The translations under genes were made by a program, and so were the position numbers. Positions 1 through 7,088 of a stretch of 64,000 nt of DNA are shown here, one piece after another; position 1 is the stretch's first letter; each line of letters begins with the position of its first letter. The DNA lies in contig NZ_QVTD01000003.1 in the NCBI RefSeq assembly GCF_003429105.1, positions 930,001-994,000 on the forward strand. The letters run 5' to 3'. Source of the stretch: Peribacillus glennii (GTDB lineage: Bacteria; Bacillota; Bacilli; Bacillales; DSM-1321). The notes under the pieces were generated by a model. That model worked only from the letters and a program-made list of their open reading frames with translations, was not told where the DNA came from and ran no database searches.

Positions 1-480
1 TTCGCAATCAGCGTTCCTCAAATTGAAGCCCAGCTCGCCTAAAGCTGAAAATACGGATTGGACAAGCGGATTCGGCTCAATCCGGATAAAATCTTCATCT
101 TTAGGGTCGATGGCGTTTTTAATATCAAGCCCGGTTGAGATCCAAACTTTTGTCTTGCCATAAGTTACAGGCGTTTCATTAGGGAGTTTCAAGCTGAACG
201 GAAATTCCTTGTTCTCTTTCGGTGAGATTTCAAACGGTTCGTTCAGTCTGACCCGCTCTATTGTCGCGATCTGGTGAAATTTTTTGTCATCATGTTCTTT
301 CACATATGAAGTGTGCAAAGACAGATAAATTTCATCAATTTTCTGGCTCACGCTGCCCCCTTTGATTGAAACGACACCCGTGACGATATCCCCCGGACGG
401 AAAGTATCCTTTGAAAGCTTAGTATCTACCTGGGTATTTCCAATGCCGATGCTTGCCAGCACTTTGTTAAAAACTGACAT
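1..480 (-). CDS. spo0M: Sporulation-control protein Spo0M, C-terminally cut by window edge
   Basis: The first 160 residues of a Spo0M/arrestin-fold protein are visible; the frame is open to base 1, so the C-terminus lies outside the window (B. subtilis Spo0M is about 258 residues). The N-terminus (MSVFNKVLASIGIGNTQVDT) and the later GDIVTGVVSIKGG stretch match the family pattern of beta strands with a conserved ..PGD.V.G.V..KGG core. Spo0M is a cytoplasmic sporulation-control protein in B. subtilis whose exact biochemical role is unclear. A ribosome binding site (GGGAGTGAAAGAG) overlaps the end of the upstream kinase gene, leaving a 5-bp gap, so the two are almost certainly co-transcribed and perhaps translationally coupled. 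The kinase neighbour suggests Spo0M could be a phosphorylation target; this is inference. Confidence 0.9.
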   Translation of the reverse strand, partial: MSVFNKVLASIGIGNTQVDTKLSKDTFRPGDIVTGVVSIKGGSVSQKIDEIYLSLHTSYVKEHDDKKFHQIATIERVRLNEPFEISPKENKEFPFSLKLPNETPVTYGKTKVWISTGLDIKNAIDPKDEDFIRIEPNPLVQSVFSALGELGFNLRNADCE

Positions 481-485
481 CTCTT

Positions 486-1277
486 TCACTCCCAATATTT
501 TTTTATTTGTTTATTTATATCAGCTAAGGCTTCCATGCTGCTGGAATAAGGCACATCGCTCATAAGCAGCTTTTTGATGATCCTTTTCGAATCCGGGAAG
601 AGTTCCAGTTCTTCTTCCCATGTCCTTTCCTTCTTCATGCTGGGTTGATAACCTGAATAAAGCAGGAATAACAGAAAGTGGCCCAGGGAATATAAATCAC
701 TTGTGAAATGAACCCGCTTCCTTGGATTATCGGCTTCAATACCCTCTTCCTCTTGTCCGAGTTTGCGGGCAAGGCCAAAATCAATAATCGACAGGCGTTC
801 CCCATCTGCAAGGACATTAGGAATTCTTAAGTCGCGATGGACGATCCCCATTTGATGGAGCCCTGCCAGTTTCGAGAGCAGCCGGGCCGTGATGGTAAAG
901 GATTCATGCTCGCTAAATACTTTTCCCTCGGCAAAGATCAACTGCTCAAATGTTTTACCAGCCTTATATTCCATAATGAAATAAGGCGTCCCATTCAAAC
1001 TCCCTTTTTGGACAAGGGCAGGAAAAGCAACATCCGAAAGCTCGGACAGCAATTGCGTTTCGATCTGAAAACCGGCCCTCGCCTGATTTGATTTGAGTTT
1101 ATGGAAATTCAGTCTTTTTAAGATATAAAGCTGTTTACCGGATGGATCCTGGATTAAATACGCTGTCCCATAGCTTCCACTCCCTATTTTCCTCACGAAC
1201 TGCCATTTTTCCTTTTTAAAAAATGTACGGATAAAAAATAAGTCATTGATTGGCTCTGCTATCCGCCTTAACACCAT
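486..1277 (-). CDS. Hanks-type Ser/Thr protein kinase, soluble
   Basis: A 263-residue eukaryotic-like protein kinase. Visible motifs in order: glycine loop GSGSYGTAY (32-40), ATP-anchoring Lys54 (YILKRLN), helix-C Glu73, catalytic loop HRDLRIPN (147-154) with Asp149 and Asn154, and DFG (166-168). No transmembrane or PASTA segments are present, so it is a minimal cytoplasmic kinase of the YbdM/YrzF kind rather than a PrkC type. The activation segment is short and no clear APE motif follows DFG; the next recognisable element is DLYSLG in helix F. The start is supported by an AAAGGAG site seven bases upstream of ATG. It sits between a 57-residue basic protein (16 bp upstream) and spo0M (5 bp downstream). 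Substrate unknown. Confidence 0.85.
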   Translation of the reverse strand: MVLRRIAEPINDLFFIRTFFKKEKWQFVRKIGSGSYGTAYLIQDPSGKQLYILKRLNFHKLKSNQARAGFQIETQLLSELSDVAFPALVQKGSLNGTPYFIMEYKAGKTFEQLIFAEGKVFSEHESFTITARLLSKLAGLHQMGIVHRDLRIPNVLADGERLSIIDFGLARKLGQEEEGIEADNPRKRVHFTSDLYSLGHFLLFLLYSGYQPSMKKERTWEEELELFPDSKRIIKKLLMSDVPYSSSMEALADINKQIKKYWE

Positions 1278-1292
1278 TTATTTGCTCCTTTA

Positions 1293-1466
1293 TTAACTGC
1301 TGAAAAAACTTCTTGAAGAAGTGAAGAACCCTTTCTTTTTTTTCTTATAGTGGTTATAACCATAATGCTGATGGTTCTTCATCGGCCTGTGCTTCCAATC
1401 GCTGCTTGAATGTTTATACTTGCTATGACCGCTGTTCAATAAATGCTTAAGCAGTTTTTTAATCAT
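1293..1466 (-). CDS. Small basic His/Lys-rich protein (57 aa), first gene of the kinase operon
   Basis: A 57-residue ORF starting MIKKLLKHLLNSGHSKYKHS, with a strong Shine-Dalgarno sequence (AAAAGGAGGAAGTT) just upstream of ATG. The middle is rich in His, Tyr and Lys, including a KKKKK run, and the tail GFFTSSRSFFSS is rich in Ser/Thr and aromatic residues. There is no signal peptide or membrane segment. Its stop codon is followed 15 bases later by the kinase start, so the two are probably one transcript. I do not recognise the family. The Ser/Thr-rich tail beside a kinase makes it a candidate substrate or adaptor, by position only. Confidence 0.6.
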   Translation of the reverse strand: MIKKLLKHLLNSGHSKYKHSSSDWKHRPMKNHQHYGYNHYKKKKKGFFTSSRSFFSS

Positions 1467-1570
1467 TGAACTTCCTCCTTTTGTTCTTTCTACTACATAC
1501 GGTACACGCTCCGAAAGGTTTCAGATTTTTTGGCAGGAAGAAAATTATACACTTTCCTTTTTGCTTAAAG

Positions 1571-1749
1571 CAGAATATAGGCTAAAGTGTGCCACGTTCT
1601 TACGTCATCGCCTATGTAATCCTCATTCTCACAGAGCTCCGCCTTGTTTCGTGCAGTGTAACGCTGCTGAAGCCCTTTTGTGCTATTGGCCAAACTACGG
1701 CTCAGTCTTCTCTTAAAAAATAGGCGCGCCAATCGGCCAATTTTCTAAC
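1571..1749 (+). repeat. Family-B dispersed repeat, copy 1 (longest)
   Basis: Begins CAGAATATAGGCTAAAGTG and ends CGCCAATCGGCCAATTTTCT. The same ends recur at 20891, 24072, 40230, 44428 and 44970. The interior (about 140 bp) is poorly conserved between copies. No ORF. Confidence 0.6.
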
Positions 1750-1751
1750 CA

Positions 1752-1788
1752 TAATAAAAAACGACGGGTGTAATCCGTCGTTGTTTTT
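1752..1788. terminator. Bidirectional intrinsic terminator
   Basis: Eight-base-pair stem AACGACGG/CCGTCGTT with loop GTGTAAT, flanked by A5 on the left and GTTTTT on the right. It lies 43 bp past the yozD stop and would end minus-strand yozD transcripts. Confidence 0.75.
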
Positions 1789-1830
1789 CCCGCTATTTCT
1801 GCCAAGGGCAATATGCGGACTGATTGGTGA

Positions 1831-2001
1831 TTATTCATCAGTATCCTCGTCGATGATGCATTTCTCGATTAAGTAATCAAAAGTAATATCTGCCAGGTCT
1901 TCCAATTCATTTTCTGTCGGGATATACCCGCGTTTCATAAGTGCCTGAAAAAAGAATTCGGCAATTTCTTCTGTATCGATAAAGACCTCGATTTCCCGCA
2001 T
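1831..2001 (-). CDS. yozD: YozD family small protein
   Basis: A 56-residue acidic protein, MREIEVFIDTEEIAEFFFQA at its start, then KRGYIPTENELEDLADITF. This pattern matches B. subtilis YozD closely as I recall it (IDTEEIAEFF..RGYIP..DEL..IADITF.YL.EKC.ID). The function is unknown. The start has an AAGGGGG site nine bases upstream. It lies in the same yozD-yodN-yozE-yokU-kamA order as in B. subtilis, directly downstream of yodN. Confidence 0.85.
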   Translation of the reverse strand: MREIEVFIDTEEIAEFFFQALMKRGYIPTENELEDLADITFDYLIEKCIIDEDTDE

Positions 2002-2071
2002 GTCATCGCCCCCTTATTTAAGGTGTATGAAAGAAGGCTCCCAATTATTCCTTGCTTGGTCTCCGCTAAAC

Positions 2072-2791
2072 TCATTTAGGAAGGTTGTTTTTGCCGTTCC
2101 GGTAAAGCTCCTCCGCCAATTTCTTTATCTTCATGATTGCCAGATTCATAACATGCTTATACTCCTCATCTTTAAATAATTCATAAAGGGTTGAGTAATC
2201 ATTGAATAAGTCTAACAAGCCGTCTATCAGCTGTTTTTTCTCTGCTATCGCTTCGATACTTTCTTCTTCATTTGAACGCGGGAGAGCTTGTTCAGTACCG
2301 TCTCCCTCCTTCTTTCCCGGCTTTTTATTCATTGGATGGAGAAGCCCAAGCTTCTGAATGATTTTATCTGCCCTCTCTGCGTCGGCAATCAAATTCATCT
2401 CTTCTTCGTGTGCTTCAAGCCATTCCCCGTCCGATATCCTGGATAATTCATAGATGACATCCTCCCAGGCATTTTCTTTATATCGCCAAATTTCCGTACG
2501 GAAACCTATCACCTTAAAATAATCATTGCCATACCCCTCGACCTGGACCAAGTCTCCAAAGAAAAATTTGTATTCGATATCAATCTGTTCCCGATCGCTG
2601 GACAGCACTTCACCTTTGTATTCATAAATATGCTGCAGCGTGTTTTCTAAATACAAGCCTTTACTGTGGTTCACTTCATACACATAAGTTCCATCGATGT
2701 ACTGTACGTCCGTTACATTCCCGACCGTGCCATACATTGTAATGACCACAGTATCACCCTTCTTGAATTTTGGTTCTTTCTTCTTACTCAT
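2072..2791 (-). CDS. yodN: YodN family protein
   Basis: A protein of about 239 residues of unknown function, recognised by position (between yozD and yozE) and by composition. The first 100 residues contain two KOW/SH3-like beta modules (FKKGDTVVITMYGTVGNVTD; FFFGDLVQVEGYGNDYFKVI); the C-terminal half is Lys/Glu-rich and helical (PGKKEGDGTE linker, then a helix ending ELYRNGKNNLPK). I chose the third in-frame ATG (MSKKKEPKF) because AAGGGG sits nine bases upstream of it; the frame is open 21 bases further upstream. A sequence TATACT 25-35 bases upstream could be a -10 element. Confidence 0.75.
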   Translation of the reverse strand: MSKKKEPKFKKGDTVVITMYGTVGNVTDVQYIDGTYVYEVNHSKGLYLENTLQHIYEYKGEVLSSDREQIDIEYKFFFGDLVQVEGYGNDYFKVIGFRTEIWRYKENAWEDVIYELSRISDGEWLEAHEEEMNLIADAERADKIIQKLGLLHPMNKKPGKKEGDGTEQALPRSNEEESIEAIAEKKQLIDGLLDLFNDYSTLYELFKDEEYKHVMNLAIMKIKKLAEELYRNGKNNLPK

Positions 2792-3000
2792 TCGAGACAT
2801 CCCCTTAGGCATGGTCCTGCTGTATAATTACCATAGTATATGCAGAAGGAAATATTCAGGTTAACATAAAAGTGCCAAGCTCGTCAGAAAGACGACCAAC
2901 TATAACCTGCCACGAACTGTTGTACCGTCGGCACCAGTACATCCTTGTATTGTAACGGACACCTTACATGTTGAAAAAACATATTTTCTTTTCAGCAACT

Positions 3001-3026
3001 AAAAAAACGTCTCCACTAGGAAGACG
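3001..3026 (-). terminator. Intrinsic terminator after yozE
   Basis: On the minus strand a CGTCT-CC/GG-AGACG stem (one bulged T, loop TAGT) is followed by T7, 14 bases past the yozE stop. This suggests yozE and yodN are at least partly separate transcripts. Confidence 0.75.
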
Positions 3027-3039
3027 ATTATGTATAGGC

Positions 3040-3258
3040 TTATTCTTCATGCTGAAGATATAGATCCCAGGCTTTATCGAATACGGACATATTCCCCACG
3101 TAATGGCCGTTCATTTCCAGGTAGCGGCTGATTTCATCATAGCTTGACGATTGCTTCGGAAAGCCGTGGTCTTCATAAGCATTGTTCGCAAATGCTGTAA
3201 TATCATCAATATTTTTGGGCTGACGGTATCTCATTAAAAAATGGTAAAACGGCTTCAA
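3040..3258 (-). CDS. yozE: YozE family protein (SAM-like fold)
   Basis: A small protein of the YozE/UPF0346 family with a SAM-like helical fold, involvement unknown. The motif sequence FYHFLMRYR, FANNAYEDHGFPKQS and AWDLYLQHE follows the family pattern. I place the start at a TTG (codon 10 of the longest frame), because an AGGGGG site lies seven bases before it and the resulting protein (72 residues) begins exactly like B. subtilis YozE (M-K-x-F-Y-H). An ATG nine codons upstream at 3285 lacks a good site. Confidence 0.85.
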   Translation of the reverse strand: MKPFYHFLMRYRQPKNIDDITAFANNAYEDHGFPKQSSSYDEISRYLEMNGHYVGNMSVFDKAWDLYLQHEE

Positions 3259-3328
3259 ATAAATCCCCCTCAACGATTGCTTCATGAGCTTTCCGTTATA
3301 TTATAATGAAAACGAATGAAAAATAAAT

Positions 3329-3358
3329 AAAAAATAACCCGGGGAGGGTTATTTTTTA
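3329..3358 (-). terminator. Intrinsic terminator
   Basis: AATAACCC/GGGTTATT stem with loop GGGGA, flanked by A and T runs on both sides. It lies 90 bp past the stop of the 62-residue membrane protein and before yozE, so it ends the former's transcript. Confidence 0.7.
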
Positions 3359-3449
3359 TTGGAAGATCGAAAAGTTTAACTTCTCTATCTTATAAGGGCA
3401 ACTACCCTCTGTCTTCACCTTTTCAAGACCTCGCCAATCGTTGTTTTCC

Positions 3450-3638
3450 TTACCATCTACCGGACTTTGACATCTCCATCAGCGCCCAGATAATATTGAA
3501 CATTAAAATCGCGACTGTTACCGGGACTGCATATAGCCAGTTCCTTCCGTACTTTTCCTTGATGACGCCCACGTAATACCCGCACAGGAAAAGCACAAAC
3601 AGCGAGGCAACCATCATGATGAGAAGCACAAAATACAT
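3450..3638 (-). CDS. Small two-helix membrane protein, unknown
   Basis: A 62-residue protein with two hydrophobic segments (about 2-21 and 36-53), separated by a short basic loop GVIKEKYGRNWLY; the tail MSKSGRW is charged. AAGGGGAG precedes ATG by eight bases. I do not recognise the family. It lies between yokU and yozE and could be an inner-membrane microprotein; the orientation predicted from the positive loop puts both ends outside. Confidence 0.65.
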   Translation of the reverse strand: MYFVLLIMMVASLFVLFLCGYYVGVIKEKYGRNWLYAVPVTVAILMFNIIWALMEMSKSGRW

Positions 3639-3801
3639 CGGACTCTCCCCTTTATCCCAAACACTTTCTTTATTTTATTGTAATAAAAAAACTTTCGGGA
3701 AATCCGGGGCAACCATGAACAATTTGTGAAACCGGTTTGGAATTCGTCGTTATCTGGGTTTTACGCTCATATATTTGGATTTTCGCTTAGCCGGCCGCTT
3801 C

Positions 3802-4080
3802 TTATGAAAAATCGAAATAATTTCTTTTCAACAACCGCTCAATTTTCATCAGTTCTTCAAAAGAAGTCGATTTTCCCAGCTTCCCCGTGTTAATCAAAAA
3901 AAGCTGGTCCTCAATCTCTTTCACAGTTTCGTCACTTTGAAACTTGGCCTTGCAGCTCCCGCACAGTTTCGTTGGCGTATCAGTAATTTCTATTGCCTTT
4001 GTTCCATCAGGCAGTTCCCAATAAACCGTGTCTAAAGTATCTGAGAGAGTCCCCTCATTACACCATGGACAGATTTCCAT
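3802..4080 (-). CDS. yokU: YokU family protein with YgiT-type zinc finger
   Basis: A 92-residue protein with two zinc-ligand pairs, CPWC (4-7) and CGSC (about 40-43), the arrangement of YgiT/MqsA-type zinc fingers but without a helix-turn-helix domain. In B. subtilis yokU is likewise adjacent to kamA. Here it begins 4 bp after the kamA stop codon and its ribosome site (AAAGGG) lies in the kamA end, so it is the distal gene of the sigma-54-driven kamA transcript. Role unknown; a kamA-linked function is suggested by conserved adjacency. Confidence 0.85.
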   Translation of the reverse strand: MEICPWCNEGTLSDTLDTVYWELPDGTKAIEITDTPTKLCGSCKAKFQSDETVKEIEDQLFLINTGKLGKSTSFEELMKIERLLKRNYFDFS

Positions 4081-4084
4081 ATAT

Positions 4085-5503
4085 TCACCCTTTTTCCTTT
4101 CCAGGTTCCGGGTTGCTGTTTTCTTTTTTCTGTTGCGCTAAAAATTTCTTTTCTTTTAACGTATCCCGTTTGTCACGCTGGTCTTTTAAGGAAGCATGGT
4201 TCGGGTTTGAAAGATAGTCTTTTCTTTTGTCCATCCGTTTCAAGCCTTCAGGCACGAGATTGAACTGCCGGTCAATCATTAAACCGGAAATTCCTATCTC
4301 AGACCTTTTCCCATCCATGTCCGGAAAGATTTTGCTGAAATAATCCTCAGCACTGCCAGGCGAATAATGTTCAGGCTCCGGATAGGTTGTTATTACACCC
4401 TCAAAATTGCGAAGGACGGTTTTTGTTGGTGATTGTGAGATTATATAATTTGGCTGAAGCGATATTTTTCCTCCGCCGCCAGGAGCGTCGACGACAAAGG
4501 TCGGGACAGCATACCCGGAAGTGTGTCCGCGCAACCCCTCAAGTATTTCCAGTCCTTTAGATATCGGAGCCCGGAAATGCCCGATCCCTTCCGATAAGTC
4601 ACATTGATAAATATAATATGGGCGCACCCTTATTTTGACAAGATCATGCATTAATTTTTTCATGATTGCGACACTGTCATTGATACCCGCAAGGATAACA
4701 GCCTGGTTGCCTACCGGAACGCCGGCATTTGCCAGCATTTCACAGGCTTTCTTGGATTCTTCCGTGATTTCGATAGACGTATTGAAATGGGTATTCAGCC
4801 AAACAGGGTGATATTTCTTTAGAATATTGCACAGGTTTTCGGTAATCCTGTGCGGGAAAACAACAGGAGCCCTGGTGCCTATGCGGATGATTTCAACATG
4901 TGGAATCGCCCGCAAATTTTTCAGGATGTATTCCAGGATGGTATCGTTTATCAGCAAGCCATCCCCGCCGGAAATTAAAACATCGCGGACAGCAGGTGTT
5001 TCCCTTATATACCCAATCGCCGCGTCCAGCTGTTTTTTGGGGACACCCATGCCAATCTGCCCGGAAAACCTGCGGCGTGTACAATAGCGGCAATACATCG
5101 AGCACTGGTTTGTTACCAGGAACAACACACGGTCCGGATATCGGTGCGTCAATCCTGTTACAGGGGAATCTTCATCTTCGTGAAGGGGATCTTCCATATC
5201 ATATTTCGTTTTGTGCATTTCCTGAGAAATCGGGACAGACTGCATCCTGATCGGGCATCTTGGATCGGTGGGATTCATCAGCCAAGCATAATATGGCGTT
5301 ATATTTAGAGGAATGGTTTTTGTTGAAATCCTCACTCCTTCTTCTTCATCAGGGGTAAGATCAATCACTTTTTTCAGGTCATCCACGGTTCTGATGGTAT
5401 TGGTCAGCTGCCAGATCCAATCATTCCATTTTTCCTCCGGGACATCCTTCCATAGCTCAATATCCTTCCAATGTCGTTCAGGTTTATATAAATTATGAAG
5501 CAT
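4085..5503 (-). CDS. kamA: L-lysine 2,3-aminomutase
   Basis: Radical-SAM, PLP-dependent enzyme that interconverts L-lysine and L-beta-lysine in the cytosol. The cluster motif CSMYCRYC supplies three cysteines at about 134, 138 and 141, and the PLP lysine is in PGGGGKISLQP (about 346). Length 472 from the chosen start, as in B. subtilis KamA (471). I chose the ATG with AGGAGGG just upstream; the longer frame to 5539 would overlap the promoter. The gene lies directly downstream of a consensus sigma-54 promoter and of kamR, and is followed by yokU. It is the entry step of the lysine catabolic cluster at 4085-12082. Confidence 0.97.
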   Translation of the reverse strand: MLHNLYKPERHWKDIELWKDVPEEKWNDWIWQLTNTIRTVDDLKKVIDLTPDEEEGVRISTKTIPLNITPYYAWLMNPTDPRCPIRMQSVPISQEMHKTKYDMEDPLHEDEDSPVTGLTHRYPDRVLFLVTNQCSMYCRYCTRRRFSGQIGMGVPKKQLDAAIGYIRETPAVRDVLISGGDGLLINDTILEYILKNLRAIPHVEIIRIGTRAPVVFPHRITENLCNILKKYHPVWLNTHFNTSIEITEESKKACEMLANAGVPVGNQAVILAGINDSVAIMKKLMHDLVKIRVRPYYIYQCDLSEGIGHFRAPISKGLEILEGLRGHTSGYAVPTFVVDAPGGGGKISLQPNYIISQSPTKTVLRNFEGVITTYPEPEHYSPGSAEDYFSKIFPDMDGKRSEIGISGLMIDRQFNLVPEGLKRMDKRKDYLSNPNHASLKDQRDKRDTLKEKKFLAQQKKENSNPEPGKEKG

Positions 5504-5538
5504 CGCACACCCTCCTGTATCTGGATACTCATAATACA

Positions 5539-5554
5539 TGCAAGAAGTGTGCCA
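5539..5554 (-). promoter_or_regulatory. Sigma-54 (-24/-12) promoter of kamA
   Basis: Minus-strand TGGCACACTTCTTGCA matches the sigma-54 consensus TGGCAC-N5-TTGCA at every specified position, with GG and GC exactly 12 apart. Predicted start of transcription is near 5528, 25 bp upstream of the kamA ATG. The gene immediately upstream encodes a sigma-54 activator, which makes the assignment convincing. Confidence 0.92.
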
Positions 5555-5559
5555 AAATC

Positions 5560-5583
5560 AAAAAAAAGGGGGGGAACACCCCG
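5560..5583 (-). terminator. Terminator separating kamR from kamA
   Basis: Minus strand: GGGG-TGTT-CCCC hairpin directly followed by eight Ts, ending six bases before the sigma-54 promoter. It should block read-through from kamR and the upstream yod genes into kamA. Confidence 0.7.
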
Positions 5584-5588
5584 CCATT

Positions 5589-7004
5589 TTAACGCGTCAC
5601 TGCACTGGGGGACTGCCCCCCTATGTCACTCTTTCTGATTTTGTATTGCAGGGTTTGCCTCGGTATTTCGAGGATTTTTGAAGCCTGGAGGACATTTCCA
5701 TTAGTTTGTGCCAACGCCATCCGGATTAAATCTTCTTCGGTTTTCTTGAGTGCTTCTCTGAGAGGAACAAGCGCGGTCAAATTACCGGCTCCGGAATAGC
5801 CATTGAAAAAAACAGGAAGTTCCTTTTCGGTTAAAATTGTTCCTTCGGTTACATTCATCATATATTCAATTGTATGCTTCAGCTCACGGACATTTCCTGG
5901 CCACTTGTGTGCGAGAAATGCCGTTTTCACGTTTGCGTCCAGGCCTTTTACGGTTTTCCCGAGAACCTGGTTATATAAAGAAATAAAGTGGCTGGACAAT
6001 TTAAGAACATCCTCTTTTCGGTCTTTTAAAGGGGGAAGCTTATAGCTCATTACATTAAGCCTGTAAAATAAATCCGCGCGGAGTTTATTTTGCTTTAATG
6101 CCTCTTCAGGATGGATATTCATCGCAGCGACTACCCTTACATCAACTGAGGTGCTTTTCGTCCCGCCAATCCGTCTTACCAGGCCGTCCTCAAGCACCCT
6201 CAACAGCTTTGATTGGAGTTCTATCGGCATTGATTGTAGTTCATCCAGGAAAAGCGTTCCTTCGTGGGCAAGCTCAAACAGCCCTTGACGGTCAATTGCG
6301 CCAGTATAGCTCCCTTTGGCCGTCCCGAATAGAATGCTTTCGAGCAGTGTATCAGGCAGCGCAGCACAATTTTGAGCGATGAAGGGGCCTGCTCTCCTTG
6401 CTGACGCATTATGGATGCTTTGGATAAATAATTCCTTCCCGACACCGCTTTCCCCAAAGACGAGTACAGACGAAGAAGAATTGGCAGCTTTTTTTCCTTG
6501 TTCAATGACGTAACGGAATGCGGGATTATCTGTTAATATATCTCCAAAGGTATATTTGGCGCCGTTATGGTCCGATCCCTTCTTTTTCTGCTTTGTGATT
6601 GTGCTTTTAAGGTCGAGTAAACGTTCCGACAGTAGGCGCAGCTTTGAGATATCCTTTGCTATTTCCACAGCCCCGATAAGCTGGCCTTCCACAAAAATAG
6701 GGAGTGTGCTGTTCATCGTTTCAATCATTTTCCCATGAAGATTCAAATATGACTGTTCTTTGAACGAATTCGGTTTCCCTGTCTTGATTACTTTCATTAG
6801 GGTCGACGAATGCCTGGTCAAAGAAGGAAACGCCTCAAGCAGCGGCCTTCCAAGAACTTCGGAAATTTCCATCCCGTCATGGGAAGCCGCGACTGCGTTA
6901 TAAAAAATCGTAATCCCTTTCGTATCGATCACATGGATTCCTTCATCGATGCTCTCCAAGATGGCCTCGAGCACTTCACGGGTGTTATATAATTCGACAG
7001 ACAC
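5589..7004 (-). CDS. kamR: Sigma-54-dependent activator KamR (PAS-AAA+-Fis)
   Basis: An enhancer-binding protein of the RocR/NtrC class. In the 476-codon open frame: PAS sensor (about 15-125), Walker A GESGVGKE (189-196), the sigma-54-contact loop as GSYTGA (236-241; canonical GAFTGA), Walker B GTLFLDE (254-260), and a C-terminal Fis helix-turn-helix (NVLQASKILEIPRQTLQYK). I prefer the GTG at 7004 because AGGAG lies seven bases upstream; an ATG exists at 7019. A protein of this type, KamR, is known to activate kamA with sigma-54 in B. thuringiensis. The last residues (GGQSPSAVTR) are encoded by a GGGGGCAGTCCCCC palindrome also seen as an intergenic repeat, so the C-terminus may have been altered by insertion. 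Confidence 0.9.
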   Translation of the reverse strand: MSVELYNTREVLEAILESIDEGIHVIDTKGITIFYNAVAASHDGMEISEVLGRPLLEAFPSLTRHSSTLMKVIKTGKPNSFKEQSYLNLHGKMIETMNSTLPIFVEGQLIGAVEIAKDISKLRLLSERLLDLKSTITKQKKKGSDHNGAKYTFGDILTDNPAFRYVIEQGKKAANSSSSVLVFGESGVGKELFIQSIHNASARRAGPFIAQNCAALPDTLLESILFGTAKGSYTGAIDRQGLFELAHEGTLFLDELQSMPIELQSKLLRVLEDGLVRRIGGTKSTSVDVRVVAAMNIHPEEALKQNKLRADLFYRLNVMSYKLPPLKDRKEDVLKLSSHFISLYNQVLGKTVKGLDANVKTAFLAHKWPGNVRELKHTIEYMMNVTEGTILTEKELPVFFNGYSGAGNLTALVPLREALKKTEEDLIRMALAQTNGNVLQASKILEIPRQTLQYKIRKSDIGGQSPSAVTR

Positions 7005-7050
7005 TTTCTCACTCCTCATGATCGGCGTTTATTCCATATATATGAGAAAG

Positions 7051-7066
7051 TGCCGAAAACTTGCCA
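7051..7066 (-). promoter_or_regulatory. Possible second sigma-54 promoter, upstream of kamR
   Basis: Minus strand TGGCAAGTTTTCGGCA has GG and GC in register 12 apart and matches TGGCA and GCA, but not the two Ts before GC. It lies 32 bases past the ablB stop and about 45 bases before the kamR start. If real, KamR would be autoregulated. A weak match only. Confidence 0.35.
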
Positions 7067-7088
7067 TTTAGTGCTGAAATTCAGGCAG

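Larger units (their letters stand above)
1467..1830. other. Gene-free stretch with a family-B repeat and a terminator
   Basis: No plausible gene. It contains the upstream region of the kinase operon, one copy of the dispersed family-B repeat (about 1571-1749) and a bidirectional intrinsic terminator (about 1752-1788). Confidence 0.6.

Noticed and set aside
2870-2960. Stretch with GTGCCAAGC...GTCGGCACC between yozE and yodN
   Set aside because: Weak self-complementarity only; no T run, motif or second copy to support a function.
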